Shown here: piece by piece, positions 35,337 to 42,968 of the stretch
Numbering within the stretch: the first letter of the stretch is position 1
How the letters are laid out: every line of letters starts with the position of its first letter
Assembly (NCBI GenBank): GCA_029261995.1
Contig: JAJDAF010000022.1
Location: 62,001-126,000 of the forward strand
DNA length: 64,000 nt
Reading direction: 5' to 3'
From: Candidatus Zhuqueibacterota bacterium
GTDB lineage: Bacteria > Zhuqueibacterota > Zhuqueibacteria > Oceanimicrobiales > Oceanimicrobiaceae
Notes under the pieces: generated by a model
Database searches by the model: none
What the model was told of the DNA's origin: nothing
What the model saw: the letters and a program-made list of their open reading frames with translations, nothing else
Position numbers and translations under genes: made by a program

Positions 35337-35630
35337 TTATCTTGAACGCCAAAATCCGGGGCGCCGTTTATCGTGAGCAACGGCCACGATTTCAATGTCA
35401 TTGGTGATACGGAAAATGATGCTGAACGGAAACCGTGGCATCACGAATCGCCGTGATGCCTCGCCAAATTTCGGCCAGCGATGCGGCGCTTCCTGAATCC
35501 TGGTTAACCCACGTTCCAGTTCAGCAATGAATGAGGTCGCGGCTTGGGGGCTGCGCTCCAAGTACCACTCCTTGGCCGCTCCTGCATCAAGAATCGCCTC
35601 CTCATGAAATCTAAGATCCTTTGACTTCAT
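35337..35630 (-). CDS. RelE/ParE-family toxin
   Basis: A 97-residue protein (ATG at 35630; an in-frame TTG lies one codon earlier). The fold is indicated by 'LRFHEEAILDAGAAKEWYLERSPQAATSFIAELERGL', 'APHRWPKFGEASRRFVMPRFPFSIIFRI' and 'IEIVAVAHDKRRPGFW', the standard ParE pattern with the C-terminal 'AHxxRxPxYW' motif. Targets are gyrase or mRNA depending on subtype; this cannot be told here. It overlaps its antitoxin gene by 20 bases and is transcribed after it. Confidence 0.93.
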   Translation of the reverse strand: MKSKDLRFHEEAILDAGAAKEWYLERSPQAATSFIAELERGLTRIQEAPHRWPKFGEASRRFVMPRFPFSIIFRITNDIEIVAVAHDKRRPGFWRSR

Positions 35631-35853
35631 CAAGGCCTCGTAACAGCCTCTTTTTTACATCACTCCAGGGTACTGTTACAGATGCGCCCGCGTCAAGTTC
35701 GGCTATTCGCCTGTCAACTTCCTCCAGCCATTTCGACTCTATGTCGCCTTCGAGCTCAGTCTCAAGGCTTTCAATGAGCAGGCTGGCGAGCGTTGCTCTG
35801 TCGCGCTCTTTCATTTCCAAAGCGTTCTTGAAAACTTGTTTCGGTACTTGCAT
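35611..35853 (-). CDS. Antitoxin of the addiction-module (TIGR02574-like) family
   Basis: An 80-residue acidic, mostly helical protein: 'ALEMKERDRATLASLLIESLE', then 'ESKWLEEVDRRIAELDAGASVTVPWSDVKKRL'. This is the layout of the short antitoxins that partner RelE/ParE toxins. ATG at 35853 has AAGGA 7 bases upstream. It is first in the operon, with the toxin overlapping its 3' end. Confidence 0.92.
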   Translation of the reverse strand: MQVPKQVFKNALEMKERDRATLASLLIESLETELEGDIESKWLEEVDRRIAELDAGASVTVPWSDVKKRLLRGLDEVKGS

Positions 35854-35898
35854 GAACTAGTCCTTATATTTGCGGCGTTTGAGTTGGCACTCAGAAAG

Positions 35899-35927
35899 AT
35901 GGTAAGGAATAGTACATTCATAGTCAA
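35899..35927 (-). promoter_or_regulatory. Candidate promoter of the ParE-type module
   Basis: On the minus strand, TTGACT (35922-35927), 17-base spacer and TACCAT (35899-35904). Expected start of transcription near 35892, about 40 bases before the antitoxin ATG. Confidence 0.45.
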
Positions 35928-35979
35928 GTGGATGCAACGAGTCGCCTGAGAAGCTGTGCACAGCGTTTGACGGAAACCC

Positions 35980-36008
35980 TTGAGACTTTGAAATAATTGC
36001 ATTACACT
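35980..36008 (+). promoter_or_regulatory. Candidate promoter of the homoaconitase gene
   Basis: TTGAGA (35980-35985), 17-base spacer, TACACT (36003-36008). Start of transcription expected near 36015, 38 bases before the ATG at 36053. Confidence 0.45.
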
Positions 36009-36052
36009 ACCCGAAAGCCACTTCATTTTTTTCAAAACGGAGGCTTCACACA

Positions 36053-38026
36053 ATGCCACAAACCCTGGTCGAAAAAATAGCACAAAAATACGCGGTTGGC
36101 CTCGAGCCCAGCCATGAAGTCCATTCGGGCGACTACATATCCATTCGCCCGGCGCATGTCATGACGCATGATAATTCCGGCGCTGTGATTCCGAAATTCA
36201 AATCTATCGGCGCCAGCAAGATCGCCAACCCGCGCCAGGTGGTGTTTACCCTGGACCACGATATTCAGAATCGTGGTGAAGCGAATCTGAAGAAGTACGC
36301 CAACATCGAAGCATTTGCGAAAATGCACGGTATCGATTTCTATCCAGCAGGCCGTGGCATCGGCCATCAGGTGATGGTGGAAGAGGGCTACGCCTGGCCC
36401 GGGACGATGGTGGTGGCTTCTGACAGCCACTCTAATATGTACGGTGGCATCGGCTGTCTCGGCACACCCATCGTGCGCACAGACGCCGCTGCGATTTGGG
36501 CGACCGGCCGCACCTGGTGGCAAGTACCGCCCATCGCAAAAGTCGTGCTTGCGGGCAAGCTGCGGCCTGGCGTTACCGGCAAGGATGTCATTATTGCGCT
36601 CTGTGGCTATTTCAACAAAGATGAGGTCCTCAACCACATCATCGAATTCAGCGGCGACGGCGTCGCCGAGCTTACGCTCGACGAGCGGTTGACAATCGCT
36701 AACATGACCACGGAATGGGGCGCGCTCGCCGGTGTTTTCCCGCCTGACCAGGTGATAGTGAACTGGCTGCGCGCTCGTGTAGAAACGGTGCGGCGGCGCG
36801 GGCTTTCTGGTGTACCGTCAGACACGGATGGCCATGGAGAGCATCCAAGGTTGAATGAAACTCGATTGGCGCAGTTCGAGAGTAGCGTCGCGGAGCTTTC
36901 GGCGGACCCGGACGCCTTCTACGCCAGGGAGTTGTCGCTTGACCTGGATTCAGTTGAACCCCACGTTTCCGGTCCGAATACCGTCAAAGACATGACCCCA
37001 ATCTCGGAAATGAAAGCACGCAACCAGAAGGTGCAAAAGGCCTATCTGCTTTCCTGCGTCAACAGTAGAGTGGATGACCTTGCGCAAGCAGCCGCCATAG
37101 TCAAAGGCAAAACCGTGGCTGCCGGAGTCGAGTTTTACATCGCGGCTGCCTCAAATGAGGTGCAAGCCGAAAGTGAAAGCCGGGGCGACTGGCAAGCGCT
37201 GCTTGCGGCCGGAGCAATTGAGTTGCCGCCAGGCTGCGGTCCTTGCATTGGCATGGGGCGTGGACTTCTCGAAGACGGAGAGATCGGTATCTCCGCTACG
37301 AATCGTAATTTCAAGGGACGCATGGGGGCAAAGAGTGCAGAAGCCTATCTGGCCTCGCCGGCGGTGGTGGCTGCCTCGGCTCTGGCTGGAGTGTTCGACT
37401 TCCCGGGTGACTGGGGTAAGATGCAGCCGGCCGGCCAAATCAAAGTCAACACCGGCCTTACCCAGGCGGGCGGAGAAACAAAGATATTGGAGGGCTTCCC
37501 GGAGAAACTTGTCGGCGAGTTGATCTTCTGTCATCTGGACAATCTGAACACCGATGGCATTTATCCGGGCAAATACACTTACCGCGACGACTTCACGCCA
37601 GAGCAGCAGGCCGAGGTCGTGATGGAAAACTACGACGCCGAATTCGGCAAGCTCGTCAATCGCGGCGACATTGTGGTGGGTGGTTTCAATTTTGGCACCG
37701 GCAGCTCGCGGGAACAGGCGGCAACGGCTCTGAAGCACCGCGGCATTGCGCTGGTGTTGGCGGGCTCATTTAGTGAGACTTACAAGCGCAATGCGCTTAA
37801 CAATGGATTTTTGACCATCGAGGCGCCGGAGCTGGTGAACGATTTGAAAGCGAAATTCGGCGCCGATAAACTCACCGTCAAGACTGCGGTGCAAGCCACC
37901 ATCGATTTCCGGCTTGCCACCCTGTTGGCTGATGGCAAGACCTACGCGCTCAGCCCAGTCGGCGCCGCGGCGCAGGAACTGATTGTGGTTGGTGGGTTGG
38001 AAAACTGGGTAAAGGCCAGGATTTAG
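36053..38026 (+). CDS. Homoaconitase, single-chain fungal Lys4 type (aconitase superfamily)
   Basis: A 657-residue [4Fe-4S] hydro-lyase in which the catalytic and swivel domains are fused. From memory, it is strikingly like yeast Lys4 along its length: 'HSGDYISIRPAHVMTHDNS', 'FTLDHDIQN', 'DFYPAGRGIGHQVMVEEGYA', 'VASDSHSNMYGG', 'LGTPIVRTDAAAIWATG', 'LTIANMTTEWGALAGVFP' and 'GISATNRNFKGRMG'. Cluster ligands are C335 in 'LLSCVNSR', C395 and C398 in 'PPGCGPCIG'. The swivel domain has 'GFNFGTGSSREQAA'. Lys4 hydrates homoaconitate in the alpha-aminoadipate lysine pathway. Other pathway genes are not in this window, so in vivo substrate (homoaconitate, citrate or an analogue) is open. No mitochondrial leader. 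Confidence 0.88.
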   Translation: MPQTLVEKIAQKYAVGLEPSHEVHSGDYISIRPAHVMTHDNSGAVIPKFKSIGASKIANPRQVVFTLDHDIQNRGEANLKKYANIEAFAKMHGIDFYPAGRGIGHQVMVEEGYAWPGTMVVASDSHSNMYGGIGCLGTPIVRTDAAAIWATGRTWWQVPPIAKVVLAGKLRPGVTGKDVIIALCGYFNKDEVLNHIIEFSGDGVAELTLDERLTIANMTTEWGALAGVFPPDQVIVNWLRARVETVRRRGLSGVPSDTDGHGEHPRLNETRLAQFESSVAELSADPDAFYARELSLDLDSVEPHVSGPNTVKDMTPISEMKARNQKVQKAYLLSCVNSRVDDLAQAAAIVKGKTVAAGVEFYIAAASNEVQAESESRGDWQALLAAGAIELPPGCGPCIGMGRGLLEDGEIGISATNRNFKGRMGAKSAEAYLASPAVVAASALAGVFDFPGDWGKMQPAGQIKVNTGLTQAGGETKILEGFPEKLVGELIFCHLDNLNTDGIYPGKYTYRDDFTPEQQAEVVMENYDAEFGKLVNRGDIVVGGFNFGTGSSREQAATALKHRGIALVLAGSFSETYKRNALNNGFLTIEAPELVNDLKAKFGADKLTVKTAVQATIDFRLATLLADGKTYALSPVGAAAQELIVVGGLENWVKARI

Positions 38027-38213
38027 ATTTCGACTCAAGCAATGCTCAACCTTGCGCCTGGATTTTGATGGTCTGCGCCTGTGTTTGCCGACAGTCTTGG
38101 GAATTTCAACTGGCGGTTTAGTTTTCTGCGCATACTGGCGTTGATACTACCAAAATTAGAAATAAAATAAACCAAGTCTTGCGGAAGTTTGTTTCTATCC
38201 ATATATTGATAGT

Positions 38214-38984
38214 ATGACTACCGAAACTAGATCAAAAATAAACCGGCTTGTCTCGCAGTGGCCGCGAGGAACCGTGTTCGCCCAATCTTATTTGAGCAAG
38301 ATCGGTTACGGGAACGATCTAGTGAAGAGCTATCGCAAGAGCCGGTGGCTGCAGCGGGTAGGCAACGGCGCCGTGAAGCTAGACGGCGACGAAGTCGATT
38401 GGCTTGGGGGTCTATATGCCTTGCAGGCGCAGCTCAATCTGCCGATTCATGCTGGTGGCAGAACGGCGCTGGAGCTTAAGGGGTACGCGCACTATGGGCG
38501 TGTGGCAAAGCAGAGTTGTTTTCTGTTTGGTGCACGTGGCAGCCGGCTGCCGCAATGGGTCCGTAAATACGACTGGGGCGTGCAACTCGTCTATCGCTCA
38601 AGCAGTTTTCTGCCTCTCGACATCGCCGACAGTTTTTCTGAATTTCAACATAAACAATTTTCCGTCCGGATTTCTGCCCCGGAACGGGCTGCATTGGAAA
38701 TGCTGTACTACGTGCCAGCCAAACAGGGATTCGAGGAGGCCTTGCAGATCATGGAAACCCTCACCAGTCTGCGTCCGGACCTGATGCAGGAGTTGCTCGA
38801 GAGATGCCGGTTTGTTAAAGTGAAGCGACTTTTTTTGCATATGGCGGAGAAACTGGCTTTGCCCTGGCTTGGTCGCTTGCAGACGAAGCAAGTTGACTTG
38901 GGCCGGGGCAAGCGAGTCATCGTGCCAAATGGCGTTTTGGATAAGAAGTATCTCATAACTGTTGCCGAGGACCGCTTGGTTTGA
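38214..38984 (+). CDS. AbiEi-like antitoxin (type IV toxin-antitoxin)
   Basis: A 256-residue protein whose N-terminal winged-helix-like segment ('LVSQWPRGTVFAQSYLSKIGYGNDLVKSYRKSRWLQRVGNGAVKL') and following body ('GGLYALQAQLNLPIHAGGRTALELKGYAHY', 'ISAPERAALEMLYYVP') match AbiEi-family transcriptional antitoxins. These bind inverted repeats at their own promoter and oppose AbiEii without direct contact. The region before the gene is unusually AT-rich and carries a short inverted repeat (CTATC-8-GATAG) adjoining the start. The toxin gene overlaps its end. Confidence 0.88.
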   Translation: MTTETRSKINRLVSQWPRGTVFAQSYLSKIGYGNDLVKSYRKSRWLQRVGNGAVKLDGDEVDWLGGLYALQAQLNLPIHAGGRTALELKGYAHYGRVAKQSCFLFGARGSRLPQWVRKYDWGVQLVYRSSSFLPLDIADSFSEFQHKQFSVRISAPERAALEMLYYVPAKQGFEEALQIMETLTSLRPDLMQELLERCRFVKVKRLFLHMAEKLALPWLGRLQTKQVDLGRGKRVIVPNGVLDKKYLITVAEDRLV

Positions 38985-39898
38985 AAGGAACAATGTTTTT
39001 TCGCCAAGCGGAGCTTCTGCTCTCCGTTCTACCCTCCCTGGACGAAGAGCCCAGGCTTGCGCTAAAGGGCGGCACAGCCATCAATTTTTTTGTCCAGAAT
39101 CTCCCCCGCCTTTCGATAGACATCGACTTGGCCTACCTGCCCGTCAGCGACAGGGAGACTGCTTTGCGCGATATTTCCGAGACGCTCGCGCGAGTGGCTG
39201 CAAAACTCCGCCGCCGTTTTCCTGATATGTCGCTCACCTCCAAACGTGAGCCGCACACCGACGCAATGGTTGGACTGATTGCCCACCACGAGAGCGTTGC
39301 CATAAAAATTGAGCCCAACCTGGTGATCAGGGGGTCAGTCTATCCGCCCGTCCAGGCCACCCTGTGCGACAAGGCCCAAGAGCTTTTTGAACGGACACTG
39401 ACCAGCCACATGCTATCGACGGGGGACATCTACGGCGGAAAAATGTGTGCTGCGTTGGACCGACAACACCCACGAGACTTGTTCGATATCTGGATTCTTC
39501 TCAAAACTGGCGGCATCACGGATGAGATTCGAAAAGCATTCATCGTTTACCTGATCAGTCACCCAAGACCGATGATTGAGTTACTGAATCCCAGGTTGAA
39601 GGATCTCAGCCGTCTCTTCGATGTGGAATTCAAAGGCATGTCGATTCCCGCAAGTACCGTCGAAGATTTGGTGCGGGCCCGTGATGAACTAATTCAATTC
39701 GTCGGAAATTCTCTTAGTACTAGAGAGCGGCAATTCTTGCTGTCTGTCAAGCAGATCCAGCCCGACTGGCAGCTACTGGCACTGGATGATGTGGAAATGC
39801 TGCCGGCGGTCCGATGGAAGCTACTCAATCTGGAGAGGATGGATACGGCAAAGCACCACCGAGCCGTTGAAATGCTACGCTCGTTTCTCAGGTTATGA
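38981..39898 (+). CDS. AbiEii/AbiGii nucleotidyltransferase toxin
   Basis: A 305-residue protein (TTG overlapping the antitoxin stop; ATG at 38993 is the alternative start). The nucleotidyltransferase signature is 'LALKGGTAINFFVQNLPRLSIDIDLAYLP': GG...D-x-D. 'GDIYGGKMCAALDRQHPRDLFDIW' is the second AbiEii motif region. AbiEii-type toxins transfer nucleotides to tRNA acceptor ends and block translation; in some cases they cause abortive phage infection. Together with 38214 this is a complete AbiE module. Confidence 0.92.
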   Translation: MKGTMFFRQAELLLSVLPSLDEEPRLALKGGTAINFFVQNLPRLSIDIDLAYLPVSDRETALRDISETLARVAAKLRRRFPDMSLTSKREPHTDAMVGLIAHHESVAIKIEPNLVIRGSVYPPVQATLCDKAQELFERTLTSHMLSTGDIYGGKMCAALDRQHPRDLFDIWILLKTGGITDEIRKAFIVYLISHPRPMIELLNPRLKDLSRLFDVEFKGMSIPASTVEDLVRARDELIQFVGNSLSTRERQFLLSVKQIQPDWQLLALDDVEMLPAVRWKLLNLERMDTAKHHRAVEMLRSFLRL

Positions 39899-40084
39899 GC
39901 CTGCAGGAAATGGGCGCCAGCGTACTGACATGGGAATAACTCCGCACTCTGGATCATCGCAGTCAGCAAAATGGGAAACAGCCTGATGCAGCATAAGGAT
40001 AGCGTTAACAAATAGTCTGAATCTGTAAGACTGGATTCGGCGAGCGCCACTGCTCTGGCGGCCGCAAAACGAATGAGATGCTTA

Positions 40085-40792
40085 TCACCGGGATAGTCCC
40101 TTAAACTCGTCCAGCACCTCACGCAACACCTGCCAAACATTCTCCGCCACAATCCGATGACCGGCTGCGTTCGGATGAATCTGGTCGGGCAGGTTTAGCT
40201 CTGGCACGCCGCCGACACCTTCAAGCAGGAACGGGATGCGCGCCACGCGGTTGTGGACCGCCAGTTTGATGTACATCTGCCGGAAAGTCGTCGCATAGCT
40301 TTCTCCCCAGTTGGGCGGTACCTGCATGCCTGCCAGCAGGATCTTGACCTTCGGGTACTTTGCCCGCGTTTTGTCCATTATCGCCTGCAAGTTCTTCTTC
40401 GTGAGTTGCAGGTCGATGCCGCGCAGTGCATCGTTTCCCCCCAATTCCAGGACCAGCACATCTACCTTCTGGCGCAGCAGCCAATCGATTCGGCGCAGGC
40501 CCCCGGCGCTGGTTTCGCCACTCAGACCGGCATTTACCACTTTGAATGGCAGGGCCAGAGAATCGATTTTCGCCTGGATCAGGTTGGGGAACGCCTGTGT
40601 CTCGCCTACACCGTAACCTGCGCTCAGGCTATTGCCGAAGAAAAGAATTGTTTTGGAAGTTGCTGGCCGGTTCTTTATATTTTTGGTTCGTGCATTTTGC
40701 TGCGCGAAACTGAGGTTGAAGCCAGAGCCGGCCGCAACAAGTGCTGCAATCAGATAGATGCGAGAGCGAGCTGTCTTTGTTAGCGTGTGCAT
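40085..40792 (-). CDS. GDSL-family esterase, TesA-like, exported
   Basis: ATG at 40792 (GAGG upstream) gives 235 residues with an N-terminal signal or anchor ('IYLIAALVAAGSGFNLSFAQQ'). The SGNH blocks are 'ILFFGNSLSAGYG' (block I: Ser; the usual GDSL reads GNSL), 'NAGLSGETSAGGL' (II, Gly), 'VLELGGNDALRG' (III, Asn) and 'LPDQIHPNAAGH' (V, Asp-x-x-His). It resembles TesA/arylesterase lysophospholipases. It is divergent from the ABC transporter operon at 40900, an arrangement also seen in E. coli (tesA next to ybbA/ybbP). Confidence 0.94.
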   Translation of the reverse strand: MHTLTKTARSRIYLIAALVAAGSGFNLSFAQQNARTKNIKNRPATSKTILFFGNSLSAGYGVGETQAFPNLIQAKIDSLALPFKVVNAGLSGETSAGGLRRIDWLLRQKVDVLVLELGGNDALRGIDLQLTKKNLQAIMDKTRAKYPKVKILLAGMQVPPNWGESYATTFRQMYIKLAVHNRVARIPFLLEGVGGVPELNLPDQIHPNAAGHRIVAENVWQVLREVLDEFKGLSR

Positions 40793-40899
40793 GGGACCTC
40801 GATTTGAAACCAACATTCGGGTGTCACGTCTATTGTATCATTTGTCCAAAGTAACCGATCAGACTCTCAGTTTCAATCCGGATTTTATTGGAGATTCCC

Positions 40900-41619
40900 A
40901 TGGCCGCAGTATTAAGCGTTGATAACCTGACGAAATCCTACCGGAGCGGTGACCGAACTCTGACGGTGTTGAAGGACATTACGATCGCAGTCGCCGCGGG
41001 TTCCACTTGCGCTATCGTTGGACCTTCAGGCAGCGGCAAAACTACCCTGCTGGGTCTGTGCGCGGGCCTGGACGTACCCACCGCCGGAGACGTTGTGCTG
41101 GATGGCGTGGCGCTGCGTTCTCTCAACGAAGATGAGCGTGCCCGCGTGCGCAACGCCACCATCGGTTTTGTGTTTCAGAATTTTCAGCTGATGCCCACTC
41201 TGACGGCACTGGAAAACGTCATGGTGCCGCTGGAGTTGCGCGGTGAACGAAATGCGCATTTTCGTGCCCGTGAGCTGCTGCAGTCAGTAGGTCTGGGCGA
41301 CCGTGTGGGTCATTATCCCATCCAGCTTTCAGGGGGCGAGCAGCAACGCGTGGCGCTGGCGCGCGCTTTTATCAATCAGCCCAAGGTCCTATTTGCGGAC
41401 GAACCCACCGGCAATCTTGATGCGGAAACCAGCGAACGCATCGATGGCTTGCTGTTTGAGCTTAATCGGGCCCATGACACCACGCTGGTGATGGCCACTC
41501 ATGACCTTGACCTTGCGGCTCGTACCGACCGCATCATCAAACTGCGAGGTGGTGTTGTGGTCTCCGACGAAGAATCCGAAAGGCGTGAAATGGTTGATGG
41601 GCTCTTGGCCGCTGAATGA
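40900..41619 (+). CDS. ybbA: ABC transporter ATP-binding protein (YbbA/LolD-like)
   Basis: ATG at 40900 follows GGAG at good distance, giving 239 residues. Walker A 'GPSGSGKTT', Q-loop '[16 protein letters not shown]', signature '[15 protein letters not shown]', Walker B '[12 protein letters not shown]' and 'VMATHD'. The sequence type belongs to the MacB/LolD/YbbA subgroup, which pairs with FtsX-type permeases. The partner is at 42969. As in E. coli, a TesA-like gene is divergent next door. rsgA is placed between the ATPase and the permease. Confidence 0.92.
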   Translation: MAAVLSVDNLTKSYRSGDRTLTVLKDITIAVAAGSTCAIVGPSGSGKTTLLGLCAGLDVPTAGDVVLDGVALRSLNEDERARVRNATIGFVFQNFQLMPTLTALENVMVPLELRGERNAHFRARELLQSVGLGDRVGHYPIQLSGGEQQRVALARAFINQPKVLFADEPTGNLDAETSERIDGLLFELNRAHDTTLVMATHDLDLAARTDRIIKLRGGVVVSDEESERREMVDGLLAAE

Positions 41620-41790
41620 GCTAAGAGACAATTTGCCAAATTTCGAAATGAACAAATCCAAAAAATATCGCAGGCGCCAATCTCCAGGTCCTGAACCGTT
41701 AGAAATTTGCGGGTCTGAATTTGTGATTTTTCCGGAGTTTGATTCTCGGTGTCTGCGCTTCGCTCCTTTTGGTCTAAAGCGAGCAGCATC

Positions 41791-42876
41791 ATGATTGATC
41801 TCGATACCCTCGGTTGGTCAGACGAGTTCGAAGCAGCATTCCAAACACACAAGGCCAATGGACTCGACATCGGTCGCGTGTCGGTCGAGCACCGCGACTG
41901 CTACTCGGTGCTGACCCCAGATGGCGAGGTCAGTGCGGAGGTGGCCGGCCGCATGTTGCACACGATGGATTCAACCGCTGATTTGCCGAAGGTCGGCGAC
42001 TGGGTCGTCATTCAATTCTTCGATGGTGAGCAGCGCGCCATCATTCACGACTTTCTGCCCCGCAAAACCAAATTTTCCCGCAAGATGGCTGGTAAGGAAT
42101 TCCAGGAGCAAGTGCTCGCCACCAACATCGATGTCATTTTCATCGTGCAGAGCCTCGACGGCAATTTTAACCCGCGCCGGCTGGAGCGCACTCTGGTACT
42201 CGTTCACGAAGGCGGCGCCCGCCCGGTTGTTCTGCTCAACAAAACCGATGTGTGTGATAGTGTCAAAAGCAAAGTGAAGGAAGCTGCCGAGACCATAGCC
42301 GATGTTCAGATTCTTCCGGTGAGCGCGACAAATGGTACGGGACTGCGCAAGCTCAAAAAGATTATCGTGGCAGGCAAGACTTACGCGTTCATCGGGTCGT
42401 CCGGCGTTGGCAAGTCAACATTGATCAACCGGTTGGTCGGTCAGGAGTTGCAGAAGACGCAAGATGTTCGTGCCGGTGATTCGAAGGGCCGGCACACCAC
42501 CTCCCGGCGTGAGCTGATTCTGGTTCCCGGTGGCGGCTGCGTGATCGACACGCCAGGCATGCGAGAACTGGCTCTCTGGCATGCAGACGAGGGTATGACT
42601 GAGACCTTCAGCGACGTCGAGCAATGGCTTGGCCAGTGTCGATTCTCGGATTGCTCGCATGTCAGGGAAATAGGATGCGCCGTGCTGGCCGCGGTGGAGT
42701 CCGGTGAGCTTGAACGCGAACGCTATGAAAGCTACATGAAAATGCAGCATGAGCTTGCCTTTTTGGAGAGCAAAAACAGCAAAGCCGGCGCCTTGGAGCG
42801 GCGACAGAAAGATAAGAAGTTGGGCAAGCTTTACAAATCGATTCAGAATGAGAAACGCAAGCGCAAGCAGTCGTAG
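41791..42876 (+). CDS. rsgA: Ribosome small-subunit-dependent GTPase A
   Basis: ATG at 41791 gives 361 residues. OB-fold at the N-terminus, then the circularly permuted GTPase: G4 'VLLNKTDVCD' precedes G1 'FIGSSGVGKSTLINRL', G2 region 'KGRHTTSRRELI' and G3 'DTPGMREL'. The C-terminal zinc knuckle 'CRFSDCSHVREIGCAV' is intact. RsgA checks late 30S maturation. It lies between two halves of an ABC transporter, an uncommon arrangement. The region 41620-41790 has no gene. Confidence 0.95.
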   Translation: MIDLDTLGWSDEFEAAFQTHKANGLDIGRVSVEHRDCYSVLTPDGEVSAEVAGRMLHTMDSTADLPKVGDWVVIQFFDGEQRAIIHDFLPRKTKFSRKMAGKEFQEQVLATNIDVIFIVQSLDGNFNPRRLERTLVLVHEGGARPVVLLNKTDVCDSVKSKVKEAAETIADVQILPVSATNGTGLRKLKKIIVAGKTYAFIGSSGVGKSTLINRLVGQELQKTQDVRAGDSKGRHTTSRRELILVPGGGCVIDTPGMRELALWHADEGMTETFSDVEQWLGQCRFSDCSHVREIGCAVLAAVESGELERERYESYMKMQHELAFLESKNSKAGALERRQKDKKLGKLYKSIQNEKRKRKQS

Positions 42877-42968
42877 ACTCTCAGATGAAATTCACCGCAA
42901 AACAAATCTTCAGATCCTGCGTTCTAACTCCAATTCTGATGTAACTTCAAACAACGGACTCTAGCTGA

